DNA from: an uncultured Clostridia bacterium
Lineage (GTDB): Bacteria; Bacillota; Clostridia; TANB77; CAG-508
Assembly (NCBI GenBank): GCA_948585895.1
Contig: CAPBNZ010000087.1
Span: 1-6,339, forward strand
Direction of reading: 5' to 3'
DNA length: 6,339 nt
The notes under the pieces are model-generated. The model was not told where the DNA came from and did no database searches. It saw only the letters and a program-made list of their open reading frames with translations. Shown one piece after another: positions 1-6,339 of this stretch. Both the position numbers and the translations under genes were made by a program. Position 1 is the first letter of the stretch, and every line of letters starts with the position of its first letter.

Positions 1-36
1 TAATTTTGCTAATATAAAGATATAGAAAAGTACCCA

Positions 37-116
37 TGTTAAATTGTTCCATTGCGAAAAATACTTTAGTATTTTTCTGTGGAATTTTAACACAAATCAC
101 CAAGTGATTTTGTGTT
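37..116. repeat. Two adjacent hairpins next to the broken penicillin-binding protein gene
   Basis: The first hairpin has a perfect 9-bp inner stem (GAAAAATAC at 56-64, GTATTTTTC at 69-77, loop TTTA) and imperfect outer arms at 37-50 and 81-92. The second pairs AACACAAATCAC (89-100) with GTGATTTTGTGTT (104-116) around a CAA loop, with one bulged base. The two share bases 89-92, so they may be alternative folds. All three forward frames are closed by stops within the first 25 bases, so this is not the body of the penicillin-binding protein. Subterminal hairpins like these occur at the ends of IS200/IS605-type elements and in MITE-like repeats, but no transposase is visible and the element type cannot be named. 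A minus-strand frame starts with ATG at 52-50 and runs off the left edge for 17 codons; it is not recognisable. Confidence 0.55.
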
Positions 117-122
117 GTTATA

Positions 123-428
123 ATGACCCAAGGAGGTGGTGTGGCAGCACCAGTGGGAGGACAGATTTTTAGTGAAATTCTTCCATATCTAGAAATAGGG
201 CAGGGAAATAAAGAAGAAGTAGAGCCAGTAGAGCTAATTGAGGCTCCCGATTTATTACAAAAAAACTTAGAGGAAGCAAGAAAAATAGCAAAAGAAAGTG
301 AAGTAGAGCTAGTAATGGAAGAGATATCAGAGGAATTGGATAACCCCAATATTATCATAAAAGAACAAATCCCAAAACCAGGAATTACCATAACAAAGGG
401 AAGTAAAATTTATATAAAATATGAATAA
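123..428 (+). pseudogene. C-terminal fragment of a PASTA-domain penicillin-binding protein (SpoVD/FtsI-like)
   Basis: The first recognisable residues (QGGGVAAPVGGQIFSEILPYL, about 3-23 counted from the ATG at 123) match the end of the transpeptidase domain in class B penicillin-binding proteins, where GGG-x-AAPV leads into a helix and a P-Y-L motif. Residues about 38-101 form one PASTA domain: an APDL start, the L-E-E-A-R-K-I-A helix, then a QIPKPG-x-x-x-x-KGS strand pair. Intact family members have several hundred residues before this point, including the SxxK, SxN and KTG catalytic motifs. None is present here. The frame is open only from 108 and is preceded by TGA at 105-107. The ATG at 123 is therefore probably not a natural start, and no good ribosome binding site precedes it. 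The gene appears interrupted or truncated just upstream of Gln3. Whether the missing part lies beyond the left edge, on the other side of an inserted element, cannot be seen. The fragment ends at TAA 426-428. Confidence 0.72.
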
Positions 429-507
429 AAAAGAATAGAATGCTTTAGCATCTTTTAGATAAAACTCATTAATTAAGTTCATTATTATGGCTGATAGCCC
501 TTTTCTT

Positions 508-551
508 ACGACCATTTAACTGTTATTTTAACATTATGTGGTCGTTTTTTT
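508..551 (+). terminator. Rho-independent terminator
   Basis: ACGACCA (508-514) pairs perfectly with TGGTCGT (539-545), and the loop holds a nested GTTA/TAAC stem. A run of seven T residues (545-551) follows directly. The T run is on the plus strand, so it ends transcription coming from the penicillin-binding protein fragment and insulates the operon at 856. No T run follows the stem on the other strand, so it is not bidirectional. Confidence 0.75.
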
Positions 552-716
552 GTAAAAATTGCTTATATTTATCAGAATAAAGAGAAATAAGTAAACTATA
601 ATTTGTTAATGTTTGTTTTAAGACAAGTAAACATTTATTTCCATTTTTTACAGTTGGGGAGAAATATTCGTTTTTAGAATTTATCATATATTAATATCAA
701 AAATACTAAACAATAG

Positions 717-745
717 TTGAAATTTATGACGAAATTTGTTATAAT
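717..745 (+). promoter_or_regulatory. SigA-type promoter with extended -10
   Basis: A -35 box TTGAAA (717-722) lies exactly 17 bases before a consensus -10 TATAAT (740-745). TG at 737-738 makes an extended -10 (TGTTATAAT). Transcription should start near 752, giving a leader of about 100 bases before the ATG at 856. It is the only good promoter between the terminator and the cohesin gene. No promoter is evident before the protease gene at 1868, so both genes are probably expressed from here. Confidence 0.72.
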
Positions 746-855
746 TTAAATGCTTATTTTTAATTCTATACATAATTGAAAAGTAGATAAAATGATTTAT
801 AGGCAAATCTTTAAAACAAAGCCTAAATATATTGTAAAAAGGGATGGAAGTATTT

Positions 856-1812
856 ATGGAAAAAAGTAAAAATCGATTATTAAATAAAATAATAATAATC
901 AGTATAACAATAATTATAGCACTATTATTCCTAACATATAACCTAGTTTCAGCTGATACAATAAAACTAGAAGCAAAAGTTAGTAGTACAACAACAGAAC
1001 TAAAAGACGAACAAGAACTAACCATTACATTTAGCTTAGACAGATATAACGAAATAGAAAAAGGGATAAATGCTTATAAGGCAACACTAGTATATGACAA
1101 AAATATCTTTGAAGAAGTATTAGAAAAAGACTTTAAAAGTCAAAATTATTGGGAAGAACTAAAATATAATAAAGAAACAGGAGAATTTGTAGCAATAAAA
1201 AAAGCTGGAAGTATTTCACCAGAGGATATAGTAAAAATTGATTTAAAAGCAAAAAGAGAATTAAAAGCAGGAAAAACAGAAATAAAAATAACAGATGTAG
1301 TATCTTCAGAAGGAAAAGCAGATATACAAATAAATGAAGCAAAAGTAGAAGTAGATATAATAGAAGAACAAGAAGAAAAACCAGATGTTCCTGAGAAACC
1401 AGATAAAATCACTTCAGAAAAATATAAAATAGAAAAAGACTATATATTAAGAATTTTACCAGAAACAACAATAAAACAATTTAAAGAAAATGTAACAACA
1501 GATAATGAAATTGTATTTATGGATGAAAATGGAAGAACAATGAAAGATAATGAAATTATTTCAACAGGTGTAAAAATAAAAGTAGGAAAAACTTTGCAAT
1601 ATACTTTAATAGTAATTGGAGACATAGATAAAGACACAACAATTACAATAAATGATCTTGCAAAATTAAAATTACATCTTATAGAATCTGAACTTTTAAC
1701 AGGAATAGAACTAAAAGCAGCATATATAGATAATGATGATGAAGTTACAATAAATGATTTAGCACAATTAAAATTAATATTAATAGGACTATTAAATTTA
1801 CAGAGTAAGTAG
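856..1812 (+). CDS. Secreted cohesin- and dockerin-containing adaptor protein
   Basis: 318 residues if started at ATG 856; an in-frame ATG at 844 would add four. I prefer 856 because GGAAG (846-850) lies five bases upstream, whereas the GGG before 844 directly abuts that start. Residues 1-33 are a signal peptide: a Lys/Arg-rich start, an Ile-rich core, then LVSA before Asp34. Residues about 35-168 look like a cohesin domain: a beta-sandwich with the YKATLVYDKNIFEEV strand-and-turn, the IVKIDLKAK strand and a final AKVEV strand. A Glu/Lys/Pro linker (169-187) follows. Next comes the small YKI-x-x-x-YI module (188-252) that often precedes dockerins in Clostridia and Ruminococcus. A type I dockerin (253-314) ends the protein. 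Its first calcium loop, Asp256-Asp267, is intact (D, D, D at 1, 3, 5 and D at 12). The second has Tyr290 at position 1 but keeps Asp292, Asp294 and Asp301. Cohesins bind dockerins, so the protein can act as a bridge. The dockerin gene at 1868 is a natural partner, although binding specificity cannot be read from sequence. No sortase or S-layer anchor is present. Confidence 0.82.
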   Translation: MEKSKNRLLNKIIIISITIIIALLFLTYNLVSADTIKLEAKVSSTTTELKDEQELTITFSLDRYNEIEKGINAYKATLVYDKNIFEEVLEKDFKSQNYWEELKYNKETGEFVAIKKAGSISPEDIVKIDLKAKRELKAGKTEIKITDVVSSEGKADIQINEAKVEVDIIEEQEEKPDVPEKPDKITSEKYKIEKDYILRILPETTIKQFKENVTTDNEIVFMDENGRTMKDNEIISTGVKIKVGKTLQYTLIVIGDIDKDTTITINDLAKLKLHLIESELLTGIELKAAYIDNDDEVTINDLAQLKLILIGLLNLQSK

Positions 1813-1850
1813 TTTATTTTTAAGATTAAAAGAAGAAACATATAAGAAAT

Positions 1851-1870
1851 GGGGGATTAATTAGATTATG
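1851..1870 (+). promoter_or_regulatory. Ribosome binding site and start of the dockerin-protease gene
   Basis: GGGGGA (1851-1856) lies 11 bases before ATG 1868. The spacing is a little long, but this is the only purine-rich SD-like run in the 55-base gap after the cohesin gene. An in-frame TAG at 1862-1864 just before the ATG rules out an upstream start. The following N-terminus (MKKHLKNNKSK then a hydrophobic stretch) is a normal export signal. Confidence 0.6.
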
Positions 1871-3400
1871 AAAAAACATTTAAAAAATAATAAAAGTAAA
1901 CTTAAATATATTTTCAGAATAAGTATAATTTCTGCTTTATTATTGATAGTGTTTTTAGGAGTAATTTATGCAGTAAGTAATTTTTCTACAAAAGGAGAAT
2001 TAAATGATGATGGAGAAATAAATTATGCTGATGTAAGCTTATTACAATTACATTTGATACATTTAAAAGAATTACCAGAAGATAAGTTAGAAAATGCTGA
2101 TATAAATAGTGATGGAGAAATAACAATAACAGACTTAAATCTTTTAATAAAAAAGATAGAAAAAACATTAGAATATGAAGCAACAGTAAGAAATATAGAA
2201 GCAAATAACTATTATCCAAATAAAAATGAAGAGATAACATTAAATTTAGATATGGATGTAAGCTATAATATCGAAATTAAAACAATTACTATTGATGGAA
2301 AAGAATATGAAATAGTAAGAAATGAACAAAACCAAAATTTATATGAAGTTAAATTAAATGTAGGAGATACACAAGGAGTAAAAGAATATAAAATTGAAAA
2401 AATAACTCTTATAAATGAACAAGAAATTAAACTAAATAAATCAGTTAAAGTGGATGTATTAAAATCACAACCTAGAATTGAAAATTGGACATTAACAGAA
2501 GACTTAGAAAAATCAGAATTAAATATATCATTTGATATAGTAGATTCTGATGGTGCAGTTAATACAGAAATTGCTAGTGAAACAATAATGAATGGCGAAT
2601 ATGTAATTATTGAAAAAAATGAAGAAACTGAAAATTCAGAAGAAACAAATTATATACAACAAGGAGCAGTAAAACTTGGCACTAATAACATAAATGTAAA
2701 AGTAGAAGAAAATAAAAAATATCAAATATTAGTAGAGGTACCATATAATTTGGATACAGGTACTTTAGAACAAGAAGGAGACAATTCAGGAAGACTTAAA
2801 AAGGATGAGGAATTAGCCCTTATAAAAGATTATCATTTCCAATTATCTAATATAAAAACTTATAAAGAAGATAAAGAAGACACAATTTCAGAAGAATTTA
2901 ATGTAGATGAGCATATAATAGTAAAATTTGAAAGTACAAATGTAACAGAATATTTACTACAAAGTGCAATTATAAATGGTAAGAAATATGAACTTACAAA
3001 AGAGGAAGATAGCAATATATATTCAACATTTATAGATGGATTTGATAGTGCAGGAAATAATAACATAAAAATAGAAAAAGTTACTTTAGGAAATGGAAAA
3101 GAATTTGAAGTAAATCAAGATAAACAAGTAAAAATAATAAAAAATACACCAACAGTTGCAAGATTTAGAAGCCATGAGAATACAGCAGAAAAAAACATGG
3201 ATATGCTTATATTTATAAAAGACAAAGATAAAACAATAACTAATTTAACTGTAAAATTAGTTGATGAAAACAATAATGAAATTACATCAAAAGACTTAAC
3301 AGAATATTTAAAAGACGAAAATCTAAATGATAGTGAAGAAGAAGATATAAAAAATACATATTATATAAATACTAGGTTATATAGCAGGAGGATATTTTGA
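1868..3400 (+). CDS. Dockerin-bearing M26-type (IgA1 protease/Zmp-like) surface protein, N-terminal part up to the frame break
   Basis: 510 residues in this frame. Residues 1-13 are basic and 14-36 form one hydrophobic segment, with no clear signal peptidase site, so it may be a signal peptide or a retained membrane anchor. A type I dockerin follows almost at once (about 43-100). Its first loop is Glu44-Asp55 (Glu at position 1, Asn46, Asp48, Asp55). The second is a textbook Asp78-Asp89 loop (ADINSDGEITITDL). After it come alternating beta-rich modules: A1 about 104-202, B1 203-323, A2 324-429 and the start of B2 from 430. A modules share an INGKKYEL-like strand and end near VKVDVLKSQP. B modules carry a D-x-D/T-E-x-T turn. 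The frame stops at TGA 3398-3400, with TAG four codons after it. The last residues (NTRLYSRRIF) are unusually Arg-rich and use three AGG codons, unlike the rest of this acidic, AGA-using protein. The same protein resumes in the +1 frame, so this is the N-terminal half of one gene, either programmed or broken. Confidence 0.8.
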   Translation: MKKHLKNNKSKLKYIFRISIISALLLIVFLGVIYAVSNFSTKGELNDDGEINYADVSLLQLHLIHLKELPEDKLENADINSDGEITITDLNLLIKKIEKTLEYEATVRNIEANNYYPNKNEEITLNLDMDVSYNIEIKTITIDGKEYEIVRNEQNQNLYEVKLNVGDTQGVKEYKIEKITLINEQEIKLNKSVKVDVLKSQPRIENWTLTEDLEKSELNISFDIVDSDGAVNTEIASETIMNGEYVIIEKNEETENSEETNYIQQGAVKLGTNNINVKVEENKKYQILVEVPYNLDTGTLEQEGDNSGRLKKDEELALIKDYHFQLSNIKTYKEDKEDTISEEFNVDEHIIVKFESTNVTEYLLQSAIINGKKYELTKEEDSNIYSTFIDGFDSAGNNNIKIEKVTLGNGKEFEVNQDKQVKIIKNTPTVARFRSHENTAEKNMDMLIFIKDKDKTITNLTVKLVDENNNEITSKDLTEYLKDENLNDSEEEDIKNTYYINTRLYSRRIF

Positions 3401-4790
3401 TTCAAGTAGTATAAATTTAGAAAATGTACAATTGTCAGATAAATATAAAATAAAATTAATTGCAAGTTATTGTTTACTTGAAGATGATGAAAAATACGAA
3501 TATACAAAAACTTTATTAGAAAATGAAGAAACATCTAATCCAGTTGTTAATATAAAAGATGTACAAATATCAAACAAATATCCTGAAAAAGGGGAAAATA
3601 TTACATTAACATATGAAATAGAAACCAATAAAGAAAACCTTAATATAACACATATTAGGGTAAATAACCTAAGATGTATCGCAACAAAGAACATAGATGA
3701 GGAAGAAAATGTAACATATTCTGTAACGCTAAATGCAGGAGAAACAGCAGGTATAGTAAACTTAGATACGACAGACATTATATTGGAAGAAAATACAACA
3801 GTTAGTGTAACAAACCAAGTAAAAATAGATGTTTTAAAAGACAAGCCTACTAGTGAAGCATTTTCACAAAAAGATGATATAGAAAAAAGAACTGTAACAT
3901 TAACAGCAAATATAGTAGACCCAGATAAATCATTTATAAGTGGAGTAGCAGATCTTGTAAGAAATAGTGATAAAGAAGTAGTAGCAACAAAAACATTTGA
4001 TGCAGAACATTTTACTTTTGAAATAAATAATATTGAATTAGGAACACAATATACATTAGTTGCAAAAATGACATATGATAGAGATACTAATACAATAGAA
4101 GAAGAAACAAACCAAAACTATGTAAAAGATGAAATATTTAGAGAAAGACCAATTCAATTAATTGCAGATTATGAATTAGAAATAGATAATATTAAAACAT
4201 ATAATGGAGAAAAAGAAACAAAATATTTTGAAAGAGGACAAGAAGTAACAGTAAGTTTTGATAGTAATAATACAACAGAATTTTATCCAGTTTATGCAAT
4301 TATAAATGGAAAACAATATGAATTACAAAAAGTAAATCAAAACTATAAAACAAAGATACCAGTAGTTTCTACATTTGGTCCAAAAACAATTACAATAGAA
4401 AAATTGATTTTAAATAATACAAAAGAAATTGAATTAACAGAAAACAACCAAACAAGAGTAGGAATATTAAAATTAAGACCAACTATTATAGACTTTGGAT
4501 ATAGTGAAAATGCAGATAATGGAAATATTGATGTATCATTTAAAGTAAATGATACAGAAGACACAATAACAGATGGAACTATAAAAGTAATAAATGAAAA
4601 TGGAGATAAAATAAAAGAAGAAAAATTAACTGGCAATTCAAATGGAATAAGCTTTGAAAAAGGCGTTTGTGAGGAATTTGAAATACAAATACTTGCAGAT
4701 TATGATTTAGATACAAATCAAATTACAACTGGAGATAATGAATATGAAAATCAACAATTACTTAAAGAAGGAATTAATATAAGTGCAGAG
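2177..4790 (+). repeat. Four diverged tandem pairs of beta-rich modules (A-B) across the frame break
   Basis: The protein between the dockerin and the M26 region is built from four A-B pairs, at about 2177-2836, 2837-3542, 3543-4175 and 4176-4790. A modules share INGKxYEL-like strands (TIDGKEYEI, AIINGKKYEL, AIINGKQYEL) and end with VKxDVLKxxPT-like sequences (VKVDVLKSQP, VKIIKNTPT, VKIDVLKDKPT, TRVGILKLRPT). B modules share I/T-x-x-I-x-D-x-D near their start and YxxxxxxxYDLDTNxI-like strands near their end (YQILVEVPYNLDTGTL, FEIQILADYDLDTNQI). Copies differ a lot at residue level and are not recent DNA duplications. The pattern continues in register through 3400, which is the best evidence that both frames belong to one gene. 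Confidence 0.68.
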
Positions 4791-6339
4791 CGTTTGATTG
4801 AAGTAAAAGATATTATAACAATCAATCTATATTCAAAAGAAGACCCAACAGCAGAAGTTAGTAGTATAACAGAAGAAAAATTGTCTACATTAGATAATTA
4901 TATAGTAAAAGTTATACAAAAAGAGATGCCTGTATTCTATGCTAAAATAAAGAGCTATGAAATAACAGAAGATGGAAATCTAGATTTTATTTTAGATTAT
5001 GATAATGTAATTCAATATGAAAATGGCAAAAAACAAAATAAATTAAAAGTTACATATGGTAAAGTAAATAATGGAGTTGCTGAAAATAAGAGTATAGAAG
5101 CTTTAATTGCAGAAATAGAAGCAAATCCAGATGGAGACTTTACACTAACACAAGACTATGATGTATCTTATTTAAAAACAACAAATAGTTCACTTATTAC
5201 ATGTGAGTTTAGAGGTACATTAAATGGAAATGGACACAAAATATATAATTTGGGTAAACCATTATTTGACACACTAGAAAGTGCAACAATTCAAAATATT
5301 CAATTAGAAAAAGTGAATTTAATGGATGCAACAAGTAGAGGAAGTATAGCAAATATTGCAACAAATACTACTATAAAAAATATACACATTAAGAACTTGA
5401 ATATAACAACAAAAGTAAGTCAAGTAGGTGGAATTGTTGGTGATTCAAATTCAGGAACAATTGAAGAATGTAGTGTAACTAATTGTAATATAAATACATC
5501 TGGTCATATTAGAGTAGCAGGAATTGCTGGTACAATGACAGGAGGAACAATTAAAAATTGTTATGTACAAGGTGAAGTACATTCAACTCAAACTAAAGAT
5601 GGTAATGGAATAGGTGGTATTTTAGGTCATGCATTAGGAAATACACCAGTTACTATTGAAAACTGTATTACAAAAATAAATTATGTTTGGAGTGGTGGAG
5701 GACCTAGACTTAATGGTGCCATAATAGGATTAGGAAATGGTACAGTTGCAACTTTAAAAAATAATGTAAGTTTATCAACTGGTACAGGTGTTTATAAAGT
5801 ACATGGTGGTAATATTAATCCAAATGCTTCTACTAATAACTATGAACTAGAAGAATCTGAATTAATATCTAATGCTTCAGGAGAAAGAGTAAAGAAAGTT
5901 TCTAAAGATAATATAACAAAAGAATTCTTTAAAGATAGTGCAAAATTTGATGAAAATATATGGAATTTAGATGATGTGTCTTATGACAATATGCCAACAT
6001 TAAAAGGAAATAAACAACAAGAAAATGAAACAGAAACAAATACAGAAGAGATAGATGCAAACTTATATATACCAGAATATGATAGAATAAAAAATACACC
6101 AGGATTTAATACAAATAAATTAATAGCATATAATAATATACAAAAATTAATGCCATATTATGATGCAAAATATGTAGTATTAGATAGTGTTAGTATATCA
6201 AATACAGATACATTAAATACAAAAGCTATAAAACATATATTACCATTTGCAGACAATAAACTTGTAACATATTTAACATCAAAAGCTTATAACGGAATAA
6301 CAAGTATAAAAGTTATATTCTCAGATAATACTGTAGAAC
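3369..6339 (+). CDS. Continuation of the M26-type surface metalloprotease in the +1 frame, partial at the right edge
   Basis: This frame is open from 3369 (TAA at 3366-3368 precedes it) to the end of the window, about 990 codons. Its first ATG is only at 4068, inside a module and with no ribosome binding site, so independent initiation is unlikely. In order it holds the rest of module B2, A3 (3543-3851), B3, A4 (4176-4484) and B4. Next is the M26 N-terminal region from RLIEVKDI (4791), with FRGTLNGNGHKIYNLGKPLF leading into a beta-solenoid, then GLUG repeats (5424-5729). After a Glu/Thr-rich linker, LYIPEYDRI, KLMPYYDAKYVV and VIFSDNTVE match the segment that precedes the catalytic domain in streptococcal IgA1 protease, ZmpB and ZmpC. 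Family members are secreted, cell-bound zinc endopeptidases with an HExxH...E site. That site is not in the window, so activity cannot be judged, and the substrate is unknown. Family assignment is firm from motif order; IgA cleavage is only a possibility. Confidence 0.82.
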   Translation, partial: MLGYIAGGYFDSSSINLENVQLSDKYKIKLIASYCLLEDDEKYEYTKTLLENEETSNPVVNIKDVQISNKYPEKGENITLTYEIETNKENLNITHIRVNNLRCIATKNIDEEENVTYSVTLNAGETAGIVNLDTTDIILEENTTVSVTNQVKIDVLKDKPTSEAFSQKDDIEKRTVTLTANIVDPDKSFISGVADLVRNSDKEVVATKTFDAEHFTFEINNIELGTQYTLVAKMTYDRDTNTIEEETNQNYVKDEIFRERPIQLIADYELEIDNIKTYNGEKETKYFERGQEVTVSFDSNNTTEFYPVYAIINGKQYELQKVNQNYKTKIPVVSTFGPKTITIEKLILNNTKEIELTENNQTRVGILKLRPTIIDFGYSENADNGNIDVSFKVNDTEDTITDGTIKVINENGDKIKEEKLTGNSNGISFEKGVCEEFEIQILADYDLDTNQITTGDNEYENQQLLKEGINISAERLIEVKDIITINLYSKEDPTAEVSSITEEKLSTLDNYIVKVIQKEMPVFYAKIKSYEITEDGNLDFILDYDNVIQYENGKKQNKLKVTYGKVNNGVAENKSIEALIAEIEANPDGDFTLTQDYDVSYLKTTNSSLITCEFRGTLNGNGHKIYNLGKPLFDTLESATIQNIQLEKVNLMDATSRGSIANIATNTTIKNIHIKNLNITTKVSQVGGIVGDSNSGTIEECSVTNCNINTSGHIRVAGIAGTMTGGTIKNCYVQGEVHSTQTKDGNGIGGILGHALGNTPVTIENCITKINYVWSGGGPRLNGAIIGLGNGTVATLKNNVSLSTGTGVYKVHGGNINPNASTNNYELEESELISNASGERVKKVSKDNITKEFFKDSAKFDENIWNLDDVSYDNMPTLKGNKQQENETETNTEEIDANLYIPEYDRIKNTPGFNTNKLIAYNNIQKLMPYYDAKYVVLDSVSISNTDTLNTKAIKHILPFADNKLVTYLTSKAYNGITSIKVIFSDNTVE
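3386..3400 (+). other. Frame break resembling the prfB programmed +1 frameshift site
   Basis: In the upstream frame the bases read AGG AGG ATA TTT TGA. AGGAGG (3386-3391) is a perfect anti-SD match. A three-base spacer follows, then TTT in the P site and an in-frame TGA. In prfB of E. coli the arrangement is AGG GGG TAT CTT TGA, with identical spacing. A Phe tRNA on TTT could slip forward one base and re-pair fully with the next UUU, since 3395-3398 is TTTT. The next codon would be GAT. The downstream open frame is indeed at +1. Against this, the frame downstream is open from 3369, and its reading GYIAGGYFDSS uses preferred codons, so a one-base insertion near 3371-3377 also explains the break. 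TGA is followed by T, a stronger stop context than the C found in prfB. Confidence 0.45.
5424..5729 (+). repeat. GLUG-type repeats in the M26 N-terminal region
   Basis: The plus-strand protein repeats a Gly-rich turn about every 90-105 bases: VGGIVG (5424-5441), VAGIAG (5514-5531), IGGILG (5610-5627) and a weaker NGAIIG (5712-5729). Each is followed by a strand with T-I-x-x-C (GTIEEC, GTIKNC, VTIENC). GLUG repeats are a known part of the M26 N-terminal region and are thought to form a right-handed beta-solenoid stalk. The repeated Cys after each strand is visible here, but disulfide bonding is not known. Confidence 0.75.

Larger units (their letters stand above)
429..855. other. Intergenic region with terminators, inverted repeat and promoter
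   Basis: No coding frame is supported in these 427 bases. They hold two weak short hairpins with T tails (ATGC/GCAT at 440-451 and GGCT/AGCC at 489-499), a stronger terminator at 508-551, an imperfect inverted repeat at 610-633 (nine pairs, two of them wobble), the octamer AAGTAAAC twice in the same orientation, and a promoter at 717-745. The transcribed leader after the promoter (about 752-855) contains a 5-bp stem, TAGGC at 800-804 with GCCTA at 821-825. Nothing matches a riboswitch convincingly. The inverted repeat could be an operator, but that is only a suggestion. Confidence 0.6.

Noticed and set aside
796..830. GGCAAA...CAAAGCCTA in the leader resembles the core of a class I cyclic-di-GMP riboswitch
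   Set aside because: The inner stem-loop, the GAAA loop and the second long hairpin of that class are missing. Only a 5-bp outer stem is present.
844..858. ATG 844 as the start of the cohesin gene
   Set aside because: Its only SD-like bases (GGG) abut the ATG. ATG 856 has GGAAG at five bases and gives a cleaner signal peptide start. It remains possible.
327..1025. Minus-strand open frames at 327-515 and 684-1025
   Set aside because: They overlap the penicillin-binding protein end, the terminator and promoter region, or the cohesin gene. They encode low-complexity Ser/Phe/Ile-rich sequence with no ribosome binding site.
3398..3409. TGA read as Trp (alternative genetic code)
   Set aside because: The same frame meets TAG at 3407-3409, and the protein continues in a different frame, so readthrough would not help.
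3386..3435. AGGAGG as the ribosome binding site of a separate downstream gene
   Set aside because: No ATG, and no well-placed GTG or TTG, follows in the open frame. The TTG at 3397 is in another frame, the TTG at 3432 is too far away, and the first in-frame ATG is at 4068 inside a module.
1133..4636. Minus-strand open frames opposite the two large genes (1133-1342, 1146-1412, 1440-1841, 1986-2240, 2860-3066, 3467-3844, 4343-4636)
   Set aside because: These are antisense shadows of A-rich coding sequence: Leu-, Phe- or Ser-rich products without motifs. The plus strand has clear domains throughout.

Overview
The window is very AT-rich, with A-rich coding strands, ATA and AGA as ordinary codons, TAA/TAG/TGA stops and Gram-positive style signals. 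This points to a low-GC Firmicute, most likely an uncultured gut Clostridia-type organism. The species cannot be fixed from the sequence.

Layout. Bases 1-122 hold two strong hairpins and no open frame that continues into the next gene. Bases 123-428 encode only the C-terminal end of a PASTA-domain penicillin-binding protein; its transpeptidase domain is not in frame upstream, so the gene is broken here. An intergenic stretch (429-855) carries a rho-independent terminator (508-551) and a near-consensus SigA-type promoter with extended -10 (717-745). That promoter should drive a two-gene unit. The first gene (856-1812) encodes a secreted adaptor: signal peptide, cohesin-like domain, linker, small module, and a C-terminal type I dockerin. 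The second gene starts 55 bases later (1868) and runs past the right edge. It encodes a very large surface protein: membrane anchor or signal, type I dockerin, four diverged pairs of beta-sandwich-like modules, an N-terminal region of the M26 (IgA1 protease/Zmp) zinc metallopeptidase family, and GLUG repeats. The catalytic HExxH domain would lie beyond base 6339.

The second gene is split. Reading frame 2 ends at a TGA at 3398-3400 and the protein continues in the +1 frame. The break has the geometry of the prfB (RF2) programmed +1 frameshift site: AGGAGG, a 3-base spacer, TTT, TGA, with the downstream frame open at +1. A plain one-base insertion a few codons upstream is a real competing explanation, and codon use slightly favours it.

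Working model (inference): the cohesin protein and the dockerin-bearing M26-type protease are co-expressed parts of a cellulosome-like assembly that displays a protease, possibly aimed at host glycoproteins or immunoglobulin, instead of a polysaccharide hydrolase.
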